Source: Lentisphaerota bacterium (lineage in GTDB: Bacteria; Verrucomicrobiota; Lentisphaeria; Oligosphaerales; JABHEG01). Taken from it: a stretch of DNA of 64,000 bases. Below, in pieces: positions 24,396 to 33,260 of this stretch. Position 1 is the first letter of the stretch; every line of letters begins with the position of its first letter. The stretch covers positions 41,428 to 105,427 of the forward strand of contig JABHEG010000339.1 of assembly GCA_018676675.1 (NCBI GenBank), written 5' to 3'. The position numbers and the translations under genes were made by a program. The notes below the pieces were generated by a model, which saw nothing but the letters and a program-made list of their open reading frames with translations, did not search any database and was not told the DNA's origin.

Positions 24396-25456
24396 CTCAC
24401 GAATTCCTCGCGGATGAAGATCATGGTTTCGGGTACCCGGGCAGCCATGCTGGCGAAGTCAATGGGAATCTGGCGTATGCCATCAAGTCGCAGGATTTCA
24501 TTCGGGGCTTCTAGCCCTTCATGCAAGGGGATTTGGGATGCCCGACTCCCGGCCAACTCGATCTCGATCTCGGTGGACAGCAGGAAGTCAACCAGCTGCT
24601 TGGCCGGCTCGAGATTGGGGCCGTCCTTGATGATGGCGACGGTGTTGGGGATGAGCAGCGTTCCATAGCCATTCTCCTGCTGGTCGGGAAAGAGCCACTT
24701 GACCGGCTTCCCGTCGAGCACTCCGCAGTTCGCGTCGTCGGTGTCGGTCAGGCCGACCAGGGCCTCGCCCGTGGCTACCAAATCCCGCACGTGACTGTTG
24801 CCTGTTGCCACGATGACCTCGTTTGCACGCAGGTCTCGGAAGAAGCGCTTGGCGGCTTCTGGACCCAGTTGCTCAAACAGAGCGGCCGCGTGGGTTGCCG
24901 TTGTGCCGAACAGGGGCAGGGCGATGGCGACTTTCCCTTTCCATTCAGGTGCGACCAGGTCAAACACCGAGTCGGGGGGCTTGCTCACGTGGTCAGTGTT
25001 GTAGATGATCACCCGGGCGCGGGCGCCGAACCCGGCCCAGTACCCATCGGGGCATTTGAAGGCTTGCGGGATCGTCTTGGCATTTGGTGATGTGTACTTC
25101 TTCAGCACGCCAATCTCTCGGAGGCGCATCGTCTGGGCGTGCTCGTTGTTCCAGAAAACGTCTGCCTGGGGGCGCGTGGCTTCAGCGATGAGCCGTTGAA
25201 CGAGGCCGGTGGTCTTGCTGGTCTCGCTGTCGTAGGCGGCCTTTACGCGGATGCCTGTTCGGGCCTCAAAGGCCCGCAGGATGGGTTCGGAGTAGATCTG
25301 ATCATGAGCAACGTAGACAACGACTTCCGGTAGCGGCGAACGGGAGCAACCGGACAGGCTTGCCAAGAAAACGGCCGCGATGACTCCCAGAACGGCCGGC
25401 AGGACGCTGTGGGGACGGGCGTGCGGTCTGGATTGGGGCTTCTCGTGTAGGAACAC
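24392..25456 (-). CDS. Extracellular solute-binding lipoprotein (FbpA/COG1840-like)
   Basis: The 354-residue protein starts at a GTG (25456) with GGAG 8 nt upstream. It has a lipoprotein signal (VFLASLSGC, acylated Cys near residue 37) and then a two-lobe fold with VVVYVAHDQIYSEPILRAFE, FWNNEHAQTMRL and LIPNTVAIIKDGPNLEPAKQLVDFLLS, typical of the iron(III)/thiamine/phosphonate binding class. The adjacent Tyr pair that binds iron in FbpA is not apparent; GLTDTDDANCG occupies that region. The ligand may therefore not be ferric iron. It captures the substrate for the permease and ATPase encoded next. Confidence 0.88.
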   Translation of the reverse strand: MFLHEKPQSRPHARPHSVLPAVLGVIAAVFLASLSGCSRSPLPEVVVYVAHDQIYSEPILRAFEARTGIRVKAAYDSETSKTTGLVQRLIAEATRPQADVFWNNEHAQTMRLREIGVLKKYTSPNAKTIPQAFKCPDGYWAGFGARARVIIYNTDHVSKPPDSVFDLVAPEWKGKVAIALPLFGTTATHAAALFEQLGPEAAKRFFRDLRANEVIVATGNSHVRDLVATGEALVGLTDTDDANCGVLDGKPVKWLFPDQQENGYGTLLIPNTVAIIKDGPNLEPAKQLVDFLLSTEIEIELAGSRASQIPLHEGLEAPNEILRLDGIRQIPIDFASMAARVPETMIFIREEFVR

Positions 25457-25498
25457 TGGGGCACTCCGGGGGGCATGTTCTCCACCTCACTGTCGTAC

Positions 25499-25531
25499 AC
25501 GCTACGATAGCGTTTGCCTAGCGGCTCGCAA
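25499..25531 (-). promoter_or_regulatory. Promoter of the importer/glycosidase operon with overlapping inverted repeat
   Basis: Minus-strand TTGCGA (25526-25531) and TATCGT (25504-25509) are 16 bp apart. The -10 box lies inside ACGCTA-CGA-TAGCGT (25499-25513), a 6-bp inverted repeat with a 3-bp spacer. Such a position suits a repressor operator. The promoter itself is only moderately good. Confidence 0.4.
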
Positions 25532-25615
25532 CTGTACTGTGTGATGGTTGCGGTGGTATAGTCCATGCGCGTCACAATCTCAGGCCGTGCAGTGTTTGTG
25601 GAGGACCCCAATCTG

Positions 25616-26734
25616 ATGCGCTGGGCCGTTATCTCGGTGGTTTTGGCGACCGCTTCCCTGCCGCTCCCGGGGCAGGAGATGGTTCACACGGTCCGGTGGG
25701 ATCCGGACACGCTTGTATTGATCAAGCAGGATGGGGGCTATGGGCGGATTGTGCGGCTGGACGATGGTCGGCTGCTGTGTGCCTTCAGCCTGGGCCGTCA
25801 GGTTCATTGCTGCGGAAGCAGCGACGAGGGGCGGACATGGTCGCCCGCCATCCGGCTCACAGACTACCAGCACGGTGTGGCGACCAATGCGGACGCGATC
25901 ACGCTGGCGGACGGGACCGTGCTGATTGGCTACAACGGTCGACCGGATGACGGAAGAGCACCGTTCACCATTGAGGTGGTACGGAGCTCAGATGGCGGCA
26001 AGACCTGGAGTACGCCTGAGGTCCTCTTCGCGGCCGGGATGTCTGCTGAGGAGGGGTGTTGGGAACCGGCCTTCCTGCAGCTTCCTGACGGCGAGGTCCA
26101 TGTCTATTTTGCCAACGAGGCACCGTATTCACGCAGCAACGAGCAGGAGATCTCGCTTACTTGTTCCGGGGATGGAGGGCGGTCCTGGTCTGCTCCCAGG
26201 GCAGTTTCGTTTCGTGCAGGGCATCGCGATGGGATGCCCGTGCCCATGCTCCTGGCCGACCGGACAACGGTTCTGGTTGCCATTGAGGACAATGGCCTCA
26301 GGGGGCGTATGAAACCCGTGTTCGTGTCGACCAGTGTGGCAGAGAACTGGTCTGCCGGGCCCGTCAGCGGGGGCAGTGCGCATCGGTGGGATCCCCTGTC
26401 AGGGGCATTGCCCAGGCGGATCTATGCCGGCGCTCCCTACATCTGTCGAACCGTGGCTGGTCACACGGTACTGTCGTTCCAGTTCCGTTCGGAACACCGG
26501 AAGCCGGGGGATTGGTCAACAACCTATGCAGTGGTGAGTGTTGGGCAGGGAGACGGGAAGCGGTTTGGGTCGTTGAGTCACCCTTTCGCAGCGTTCGGTA
26601 ATCCCCGCAGCATTTGGAACAGCGTGTTTGCCAAAGGGAAACGGACCGTGACGCTGGTATCCTCAGCTTTCATCCGCGGGGTCAGCGGACTGTGGGCGAT
26701 TGACGGGGTTGTCGTTCCTGTCAACGGTGAGTAA
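25616..26734 (+). CDS. Exported sialidase/BNR-repeat protein
   Basis: The ATG at 25616 (MRWAVISVVLATASLPLPG, a signal peptide) is chosen over an in-frame ATG at 25565, because it opens the signal and has GGAGG upstream. The 372-residue product contains three Asp-box (BNR) repeats: SSDEGRTW, SSDGGKTW and SGDGGRSW, spaced about 60 residues apart as in six-bladed exo-sialidase beta-propellers. The blade-one Arg triad cannot be assigned with certainty, so true sialidase activity is not established; many such PVC proteins act on other sugars. It is divergent from the FbpABC-like operon and convergent with the GH3 gene, 8 bp away. Confidence 0.8.
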   Translation: MRWAVISVVLATASLPLPGQEMVHTVRWDPDTLVLIKQDGGYGRIVRLDDGRLLCAFSLGRQVHCCGSSDEGRTWSPAIRLTDYQHGVATNADAITLADGTVLIGYNGRPDDGRAPFTIEVVRSSDGGKTWSTPEVLFAAGMSAEEGCWEPAFLQLPDGEVHVYFANEAPYSRSNEQEISLTCSGDGGRSWSAPRAVSFRAGHRDGMPVPMLLADRTTVLVAIEDNGLRGRMKPVFVSTSVAENWSAGPVSGGSAHRWDPLSGALPRRIYAGAPYICRTVAGHTVLSFQFRSEHRKPGDWSTTYAVVSVGQGDGKRFGSLSHPFAAFGNPRSIWNSVFAKGKRTVTLVSSAFIRGVSGLWAIDGVVVPVNGE

Positions 26735-26742
26735 CGAGGCCT

Positions 26743-28386
26743 TCACTTGCCGTGACCGTATGGGTAGCGCTCAGAGACGCGGACTGGGAGCCTCCCCCGA
26801 GAGCTGACTTCGCCATAGAGGATCTCCGTTGCCGCTTCGAATGACTCCGGGCAGTGCTCATCGTAGGTGCAGATGGAGGCCCCCGGGACAGGGAGATTTG
26901 CCATCACATAGGGGTTGCCGAAGTTGAGGAGAACAACCGGCTTCCCAGACTCGACCAGGCGTTCTACCAGGGCGACGTAGGCGGGGGGCAACCCGATGCT
27001 GTCTTCGTGGTAGCACAGAACGCGCGTGAAGAGCCCGATAATCACCCGGTCCGCGCTTCTCGCGGCCTGTTCCGCTACGGCCAGTTCGGAGTGCTCCAGA
27101 GCTTTTGACAGTACATGGATCTCGATGGCCGGCTCCCGGCGCTGCAGCGCCTGGACCAACTTTCCGGTGGCCGGCAGGTGTTTGATGTCGAGGTCGATAT
27201 CATGTGCCACATCACGGCCATTCGCGATGAGTACCGTGTGCTCGGATTGGGGGGGCAGTGGCAGGATATGGTCTTCCAGGACAGTGACGGATTCCCGCGC
27301 GACCTTCAGGGCGAAGTCCGCATGTTCCCGCGTGGCCACTCTGTCCGACACCTGGGCGAGATCGACCAACGGCGCCTCGAACAGTCCCAGCCACTCCTTC
27401 AGCGCGAGGACGCGGCGAACGGACGCATCGATCTGGTCTATAGGAATGCGGCCGTTCCGGGCGGCTTCGAGGAGAGCGGCATGGGTGATCCGGGGTTCGG
27501 TCCGGTAGTCCTGCAAGATGATGTCATGACCTGCTGTGACGGCCAGGACCGCGCTCTCCTCCACACCATAGGCGTCGAGCATTGGCTTCATGGTCAGGCT
27601 GTCTGACATGATGACACCGTCGTAGCCCAGGCGCCCGCGCAGTAGATCGGTGACAATGGGGCGGGCAACAGTTGCCGGTTGTGGCGGCCCAGGCATTATG
27701 CACGGGTAATGGCAGTGGTTCGTGCAGACGCCGTTGATCAGTCCTTTTGGGATGGCTTCACGATAGGGGAGTAGGTCCGTTTCCCAGAGTTCATCGAACG
27801 GGCGTGCGTCCACGGGCACGCGGATGTGGGAGTCGCAGTCTGTTGCCCCATGGCCGGGGAAATGCATGGTGCAGGTGACCCCACGGGCGTCAAGCACGCC
27901 GCGCAGCATCGCCATGCCGAGTTCGGTGACCAGTTCGGCGTTGTCCGAGAATGCGCGTGTGTTGATGATGGGGTTGACGGGATTGACATTGACATCCAGA
28001 ACCGGCGTTCCCGGGATGTGGAACCCGTAGGCCCGTTGTTCGCTCGTTTCGAGGTAGGCGAGACGGTACGCGAGTTCGGGGGAGCGGGCGGCCCCGAGGC
28101 GCATGCAGTTCCCGGCGACCAGGCCGGATCCGCAATCCGTGCAGGCAAACCCAAAGGCCACTATGGCTGGGAATCTCGCCTCCTCCTGGAGTCCGTTAAG
28201 TATCGTTGCCACGTCCTCGGCCGATTTCCCGCGCATGCCGAAATAGAACGAGCCTGCCTGTCCCTGCCGCAAGGCGTCGGCGATTACATCGTGATCCGGG
28301 TAACGGGCCATGACCAGTTGCCCGATTTTCTCCTCCAGGGAGAGGTCGTCAACCTGTGGATGTGGGCGGCTTCTCGGGGTGTTCAT
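26743..28386 (-). CDS. Glycoside hydrolase family 3 protein (NagZ-like beta-N-acetylhexosaminidase)
   Basis: The ATG at 28386 is preceded by GGAGG at 6 bp; the open frame upstream of it is discarded. The product has 547 residues without a signal peptide. The GH3 N-domain shows LSLEEKIGQLVMARY at the start, MHFPGHGATDCDSH (NagZ-type His acid/base loop) and VIMSDSLTM, where the Asp is the nucleophile. The usual Lys of KHFPGHG is Met here, which may change substrate handling. A C-terminal Rossmann-like GH3_C domain follows (HTVLIANGRDVAHDIDLD; PVVLLNFGNPYVM). Likely substrates are beta-GlcNAc or related glycosides in the cytoplasm, such as imported glycan or cell-wall fragments. Confidence 0.85.
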   Translation of the reverse strand: MNTPRSRPHPQVDDLSLEEKIGQLVMARYPDHDVIADALRQGQAGSFYFGMRGKSAEDVATILNGLQEEARFPAIVAFGFACTDCGSGLVAGNCMRLGAARSPELAYRLAYLETSEQRAYGFHIPGTPVLDVNVNPVNPIINTRAFSDNAELVTELGMAMLRGVLDARGVTCTMHFPGHGATDCDSHIRVPVDARPFDELWETDLLPYREAIPKGLINGVCTNHCHYPCIMPGPPQPATVARPIVTDLLRGRLGYDGVIMSDSLTMKPMLDAYGVEESAVLAVTAGHDIILQDYRTEPRITHAALLEAARNGRIPIDQIDASVRRVLALKEWLGLFEAPLVDLAQVSDRVATREHADFALKVARESVTVLEDHILPLPPQSEHTVLIANGRDVAHDIDLDIKHLPATGKLVQALQRREPAIEIHVLSKALEHSELAVAEQAARSADRVIIGLFTRVLCYHEDSIGLPPAYVALVERLVESGKPVVLLNFGNPYVMANLPVPGASICTYDEHCPESFEAATEILYGEVSSRGRLPVRVSERYPYGHGK

Positions 28387-28638
28387 TCGGGGCCTCCACG
28401 AGGGTCGGTCGGGTGAACGCATGGTTGAGTGGCGCCCCGTATGAAGGAGCGTTTCGCCTGATCCAGCACATAGCGTAGTGCGGATCGCCGGTGACGCTAA
28501 TTGCCTTGTCAGACTCGCTGAACCGACGAGCCAACGCGGGCAGTCACCGCGGAGCTCATTGGATCGGTTCAGTGGGTGCACTATGTTGGCGATTAGTGAT
28601 AGGGGCGAAGGGCACGACTTTGGAGTTCATTGAGCAGG

Positions 28639-30246
28639 ATGTCTTCGTTCACACAAGCAGCGCTTCCACCGGATGAATCCACGGGCAAGAGCGGGGCCGT
28701 CCTGCGGCTGTGCGACGTGTCCATCCGGGTGGGCCGTCGACTTGTCTTCCCCCATCTGACGTGGGAGATCGAGCGTGGACACCAATGGGCGGTCGTCGGC
28801 CCTAACGGGTCCGGGAAGTCGGCTCTCCTCGCCGCGATCAACGGTCGCTTGCCGACGGTCGGGGGACGGGTCTGGTACCACTCCGAAGACGGGGCGAGAG
28901 TTACACCCTATCCTGCTCCAGAGACGATTCCCCGCCGAGCGATCGTGGATGTGTCGGACGCTGAACAGGAGGGGCTCATGGCTTCCGCGAGTGCCTACTA
29001 CCAAGCCCGTTGGCACAGTTCTGAGGCAGACCGGGCATTGACCGTCCGCGATCTCCTCTCGCCCCAGAGGCTATTCGGGGTGTCTCCTTTCCAGGTTGTG
29101 GGGCTCGAGGATGTTCCGGTTGGTCACGAGCAGGCCCGAGAGCAGGCTGTCTCGATGTTGGGGATCGGTGAGTTTCTGGACCGGAAGCTACTGCATCTAT
29201 CCAATGGGGAACGGCGGAAGGTGATGTTGGCTCGCGGTGTGGCCATGTGTCCCCGAATCCTGATTCTGGATGATCCTTTTGCAGGGCTTGACGCTCGCTA
29301 CCGTGAGCACCTTGGGGAGGTCATTGAGGAGCTCATGGCCAGCGGTATGAGCGTGATTGCAGCTACCACTCGCCTCGATGAAGTGCCACGGGCGGCCACA
29401 CACCTTTTGGTGGTCCGGGACGGTACGGTTGTTCGCTCAGGGGAGAAGGGGGCTGTGCTGGCGGAGTGCCCTGTGGCGGACACGCCACCGTTGCCTCCGC
29501 CCCGGAAGGGAGGACGGTTGCCTCCAGGCCGTCCCTCCGTCGACCGGGGGGACGTCAGGGAGGATTCGCCGGGCGCGCTGGTGCAGATGGAGCACGTATG
29601 TGTTCGTTACGGGGAGAGAGACGTCCTTAGGGATGTCAGTTGGACGGTTCGGCCGGGCGAGCATTGGGCGCTGCTCGGCGCGAATGGGGCTGGGAAGAGC
29701 ACGCTCCTCAGCATCCTGTCGGCCGACAATCCTCAGGCCTATGCGAACTGCGTCACGGTGTTGGGGTGGACGCCAAATGGCGGCATGAACGTCCGTGAGA
29801 TGCGTAGACGAATCGGCTGGGTCTCACCGGAAATGCAGTTGCACTACCGGACATCGCGATCCTGCCTGGATGTTGTCTGTTCGGGGTACTTCGGGAGCGT
29901 CGGGCTGTTCCAACAGCCCACGCCCGAGCAGCGCTGCGCTGCGGATGAAAGGTTGAGCAGGCTGGGGATGCACGAGGTGGCCGAACGGCCCTTCGACGGC
30001 GTGTCGGATGGTGCTCGACGCATGGTTCTCCTGGCTCGTGCATTGGTAGCACATCCCCGCCTGCTGATCCTGGATGAGCCGTGCCAGGGCGTGGATGGAC
30101 GACATCGGCGGCTTGTTCTGGAGAGCGTTGACAGAGCAGCGGAGACAGAATGCCTGGCCGTGGTTTTCGTGACCCATCACCACGATGAACTGCCGTCCTG
30201 CATCACCAACACACTGCGACTTGACGATGGGCGCGTGGTCGATTGA
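28639..30246 (+). CDS. Tandem ABC ATPase, ModF-like
   Basis: The product has about 535 residues (ATG at 28639; a TTG at 28630 with GGAG 4 bp upstream is also possible). Two complete ATPase domains are present: first GPNGSGKSALLAAINGRL, signature LSNGERRKVMLARG, Walker B ILILDDPFAGLD; second LGANGAGKSTLLSILSADNP, DGARRMVLLARAL in the signature position, LLILDEPCQGVDG. There is no membrane domain. Size and motif order match ModF (PhrA-like), an accessory ATPase found with or without molybdate transporters. No ModABC or other permease is adjacent, so its partner is unknown. A Pro-rich linker (PPLPPPRKGGRLPPGR) joins the two halves. Confidence 0.85.
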   Translation: MSSFTQAALPPDESTGKSGAVLRLCDVSIRVGRRLVFPHLTWEIERGHQWAVVGPNGSGKSALLAAINGRLPTVGGRVWYHSEDGARVTPYPAPETIPRRAIVDVSDAEQEGLMASASAYYQARWHSSEADRALTVRDLLSPQRLFGVSPFQVVGLEDVPVGHEQAREQAVSMLGIGEFLDRKLLHLSNGERRKVMLARGVAMCPRILILDDPFAGLDARYREHLGEVIEELMASGMSVIAATTRLDEVPRAATHLLVVRDGTVVRSGEKGAVLAECPVADTPPLPPPRKGGRLPPGRPSVDRGDVREDSPGALVQMEHVCVRYGERDVLRDVSWTVRPGEHWALLGANGAGKSTLLSILSADNPQAYANCVTVLGWTPNGGMNVREMRRRIGWVSPEMQLHYRTSRSCLDVVCSGYFGSVGLFQQPTPEQRCAADERLSRLGMHEVAERPFDGVSDGARRMVLLARALVAHPRLLILDEPCQGVDGRHRRLVLESVDRAAETECLAVVFVTHHHDELPSCITNTLRLDDGRVVD

Positions 30247-30294
30247 GGAGAGTGGCTCCCCCCCCCTTAGGGATAAGCTCCTGCCAGTCGACGC

Positions 30295-30322
30295 TTGACG
30301 TGTGGGCCGGCATGGTCATGTT
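30295..30322 (+). promoter_or_regulatory. Weak promoter candidate for the sulfatase pair
   Basis: TTGACG (30295-30300) and CATGTT (30317-30322) spaced by 16 bp. The -35 is good and the -10 poor. It would give a leader of about 45 nt before the first sulfatase. Confidence 0.3.
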
Positions 30323-30373
30323 AGGGGCTGCGTTGACGCGCCCCGTCGAACTCTTGCCAGGACGGTTTCCCCG

Positions 30374-31702
30374 ATGAGCCAACCGAACATTCTGTTCTTC
30401 TTCCCTGATCAGCACCGCGGCGACTGGCTGGCAAGCAATCCGGCCCTGCCGCTTCGGACGCCGAACCTTGACGGTCTGTCTGCGCGCGGGGTCACGTTCA
30501 GCCGCGCTTACTGCACATCGCCTCTGTGCGCGCCGTCGCGTGCGTCACTGGCGGCAGGGAAGAGCTACGACCGCTGTCGTGTGCCGGACAACGGCATTGA
30601 CTACCCATTGGATCAGCCCACGTATTACCAGGCTCTCCGGGAGGCGGGGTACCGTGTGGCCGGGGTTGGGAAGTTCGACTTGCACAAAAACACGAGCGAT
30701 CCCACGAGACTGAACTGGAATCTGGATGGATCGCGGTCGCTGGAAGAGTGGGGGTTCACCGAGGGAATTGACAACGAAGGCAAGTTTGACGGCAGCACCA
30801 GCTACCGCGTGAATGGTGCGCCTCGTGGGCCGTATCTGAGCTTCCTGGAAGCGCGTGGACTGGCGGATACCTACGTTCAGGAACACGCCAGCGTTCGCGA
30901 GCGACGCGGAGCGTATGTCACCGCACTCCCGGATGATGCTTACTGCGACAACTGGCTGTCTGAAAACGGACTGCGTTTCTTGCGCGGTTTTCCACAGGGG
31001 AAGCCCTGGCACATGGTTGTCAACTTCACTGGTCCTCACGCCCCGATGGATGTGACACAGTCCATGCACGATGCGTGGGCCGGAGTGGACTTCCCCCCCC
31101 CGCACCGGAATGAGCAGGCGCATTACTCTGGCGAGGATCACCAGCGCAATCGTCGTCATTATGCAGCGATGATTGAGAATATCGATCGTCAGGTTGGGCG
31201 TTTTCTTGATGTCGTTCGCGACCGCGGCGAGTTGGCGAATACGCTGGTGGTCTACTGCAGTGACCATGGCGAAATGCTCGGGGATCACGGGAAGTGGGGC
31301 AAGTGTACGTACCGGGAACCTTCGGTTCGTGTGCCGCTGATTGTGGCCGGTCCTGAGGTGCGCCGGGGCCTTGTTTCTGACGCTCTCGTGGCGATTCATG
31401 ACTTGGCAGCTACCTTTACCGACTCCGCTGGGGCTACGCCCATGCCTGAGATGGATGCCGTCAGTCTGTGGCCCGTTCTGCGGGGCGAGAGTGAAGAGCA
31501 CCGGGCCGTGGTTGTGAGTGGGCTCAGGGGGTGGCGGGCTGCGGTTGACAGATCCCACAAGCTGGTGACCGGGCTCACGGAGGGGGCTGTGTTGCACGAC
31601 CTCTGTGCGGACCCCAACGAGGATACAAATGTTGCCGAGATTCATCCGGATGTGGTGGCTCGGCTGTCGAATGCCATTGAAGTTGCGAAGGAGCACGTAT
31701 GA
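30374..31702 (+). CDS. Type I sulfatase (formylglycine-dependent)
   Basis: The 442-residue enzyme starts MSQPNILFFFPDQHRGDWLA, with the first metal ligands in PDQ. The formylglycine signature is C52-A-P-S-R56 in TSPLCAPSRASLAAGK, so a maturase must exist elsewhere. Other metal-site pieces are TGPHAPMD and YCSDHGEMLGDHGKWGK. There is no signal peptide, so it acts in the cytoplasm unless exported another way. It probably releases sulfate from glycan or small-molecule sulfate esters; the substrate is not deducible. The stop overlaps the start of a second sulfatase by 4 bp, indicating coordinated expression and perhaps sequential desulfation. Confidence 0.93.
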   Translation: MSQPNILFFFPDQHRGDWLASNPALPLRTPNLDGLSARGVTFSRAYCTSPLCAPSRASLAAGKSYDRCRVPDNGIDYPLDQPTYYQALREAGYRVAGVGKFDLHKNTSDPTRLNWNLDGSRSLEEWGFTEGIDNEGKFDGSTSYRVNGAPRGPYLSFLEARGLADTYVQEHASVRERRGAYVTALPDDAYCDNWLSENGLRFLRGFPQGKPWHMVVNFTGPHAPMDVTQSMHDAWAGVDFPPPHRNEQAHYSGEDHQRNRRHYAAMIENIDRQVGRFLDVVRDRGELANTLVVYCSDHGEMLGDHGKWGKCTYREPSVRVPLIVAGPEVRRGLVSDALVAIHDLAATFTDSAGATPMPEMDAVSLWPVLRGESEEHRAVVVSGLRGWRAAVDRSHKLVTGLTEGAVLHDLCADPNEDTNVAEIHPDVVARLSNAIEVAKEHV

Positions 31703-33099
31703 CCGCCAGGAAGCCAAACATCCTGTTCTTTTTTGCTGATGATCAACGCTTCGACACGATCAACGCGTTGGGAAATTCCGCGGTGCAGACTCCGACGCTG
31801 GACCGTCTGGCCGCGGATGGTGTCGCCTTCACGCATGCCCACATTCCGGGCGGCACGAGCGGAGCCGTCTGCATGCCCAGCCGAGCCATGCTGCATTCGG
31901 GACGGCCCCTCTTTCACATCGAGAACGCCGGGCAGGGGATCCCCGAGGAACACGTCACGATGGGCGAGAACTTCCGTGCCCATGGGTATCGGACCTTTGG
32001 TACGGGGAAATGGCACAACGGGGCTCGGGCCTACGCGCGGAGCTTCAGCGATGGCGCTGAGATCTTCTTTGGCGGCATGGACGATCACTGGAATGTCCCG
32101 GCCTTTGATCACGACCCCACGGGCCGTTACGCCGGTCGACTGCCGATCTGCAAGAACCCGGCGACCTCTCGCGATGTGAATTGGCGGCGTGGTGACCATG
32201 TGACGGCGGGGAAGCACTCGAGCGAGCTGTTCTGTGAGGCTGCTGCTGCGTTCCTGGAAGACTATGACGACGACGCTCCGTTCTTCGTGTATATCTCGTT
32301 CATGGCCCCGCACGATCCCCGCAGCATGCCCCAGAAGTACCTGGAGATGTACGACCCCGAAGAGATCGAGCTCCCGCCGAATTTCATGGGAGGGCACCCA
32401 TTCGACAACGGTGATATGAAGATCCGCGATGAGGTCCTGGCGGACTTCCCACGTGATCCGGTCGAGATCAAACAGCACATTGCCGAGTACTACGGCATGA
32501 TTACGCATCTGGACGATCAGATGGCCCGGGTGATCGAGGTGCTTGAGGCGAAAGGCGAATTGGACAATACCATCGTCGTTTTTGCCGGCGACAACGGACT
32601 TGCGCTGGGGCAGCATGGACTGATGGGCAAACAGAGCAACTATGAGCACTCGATACGCGTGCCCCTCATGATGCGTGGCCCCGGAATACCCGCGGGCCAG
32701 ACGACAGAAGCGTATGCCTACATCATGGATATTTATCCCACGCTCTGTGAGCTTGCCGGGGTCCCGGTACCGGATTCAGTTGAGTCGAGCAGCCTCGTGC
32801 CGGCTTTGCGTGACGCGGCCGAGCCGATCAGGGATTCCCTCTTTTTCGCCTACAAGGAATACCATCGTTCGGTCAAAGACCGTCGGCACAAGCTGATCGA
32901 GTACGTTATCCGTGGTCGGCGTCACACACAGTTGTTTGACTTGGTTGAAGACCCGTGGGAACTGAATGATCTCAGTGCCGATCCCGCCTACGCGGCGAAG
33001 GTGACTGAACTCCGAGCTCTGCTGTGTTCCTGGCGCGACGAGTGGGATGACGAGGCGAGTGAGTGGGGCAGGACCTTCTGGGCAGGCTTCAACGCGTAA
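31699..33099 (+). CDS. Type I sulfatase (second of a coupled pair)
   Basis: The 466-residue sulfatase starts at ATG 31699 overlapping the preceding stop (ATGA). It begins KPNILFFFADDQRFDTINAL, with the paired Asp metal ligands. The formylglycine motif is C58-M-P-S-R62 (GAVCMPSRAMLHSGRP). Later FMAPHDPRSMP and FAGDNGLALGQHGLMGKQS complete the active site. The C-terminus (HTQLFDLVEDPWELNDLS) is the standard sulfatase tail. It also lacks a signal peptide. Sequence and spacing differ enough from the first that they probably attack different sulfate positions on one substrate. Confidence 0.93.
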   Translation: MTARKPNILFFFADDQRFDTINALGNSAVQTPTLDRLAADGVAFTHAHIPGGTSGAVCMPSRAMLHSGRPLFHIENAGQGIPEEHVTMGENFRAHGYRTFGTGKWHNGARAYARSFSDGAEIFFGGMDDHWNVPAFDHDPTGRYAGRLPICKNPATSRDVNWRRGDHVTAGKHSSELFCEAAAAFLEDYDDDAPFFVYISFMAPHDPRSMPQKYLEMYDPEEIELPPNFMGGHPFDNGDMKIRDEVLADFPRDPVEIKQHIAEYYGMITHLDDQMARVIEVLEAKGELDNTIVVFAGDNGLALGQHGLMGKQSNYEHSIRVPLMMRGPGIPAGQTTEAYAYIMDIYPTLCELAGVPVPDSVESSSLVPALRDAAEPIRDSLFFAYKEYHRSVKDRRHKLIEYVIRGRRHTQLFDLVEDPWELNDLSADPAYAAKVTELRALLCSWRDEWDDEASEWGRTFWAGFNA

Positions 33100-33260
33100 C
33101 GCTAGCTGTCAGGGGTGTGCTGAGCGGGTGGGACTCTCGGAAACGAATGCCCCCGGAAATGAAGGGCCAGGGAACCTGCACCTGAGTTCGATCGGGAATG
33201 CTTCGGAGAGAACTAACCTCTTGCTGCGGGCCTCCTATCGTCGGCCGCAAAAGGGCGCGG

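Noticed and set aside
31081..31110. Frameshift suspected at the run of C in the first sulfatase
   Set aside because: The reading frame stays continuous through the C-run with sulfatase motifs on both sides.
30545..31717. A 390-codon minus-strand open frame
   Set aside because: Antisense shadow of the first sulfatase, which has a complete formylglycine motif.
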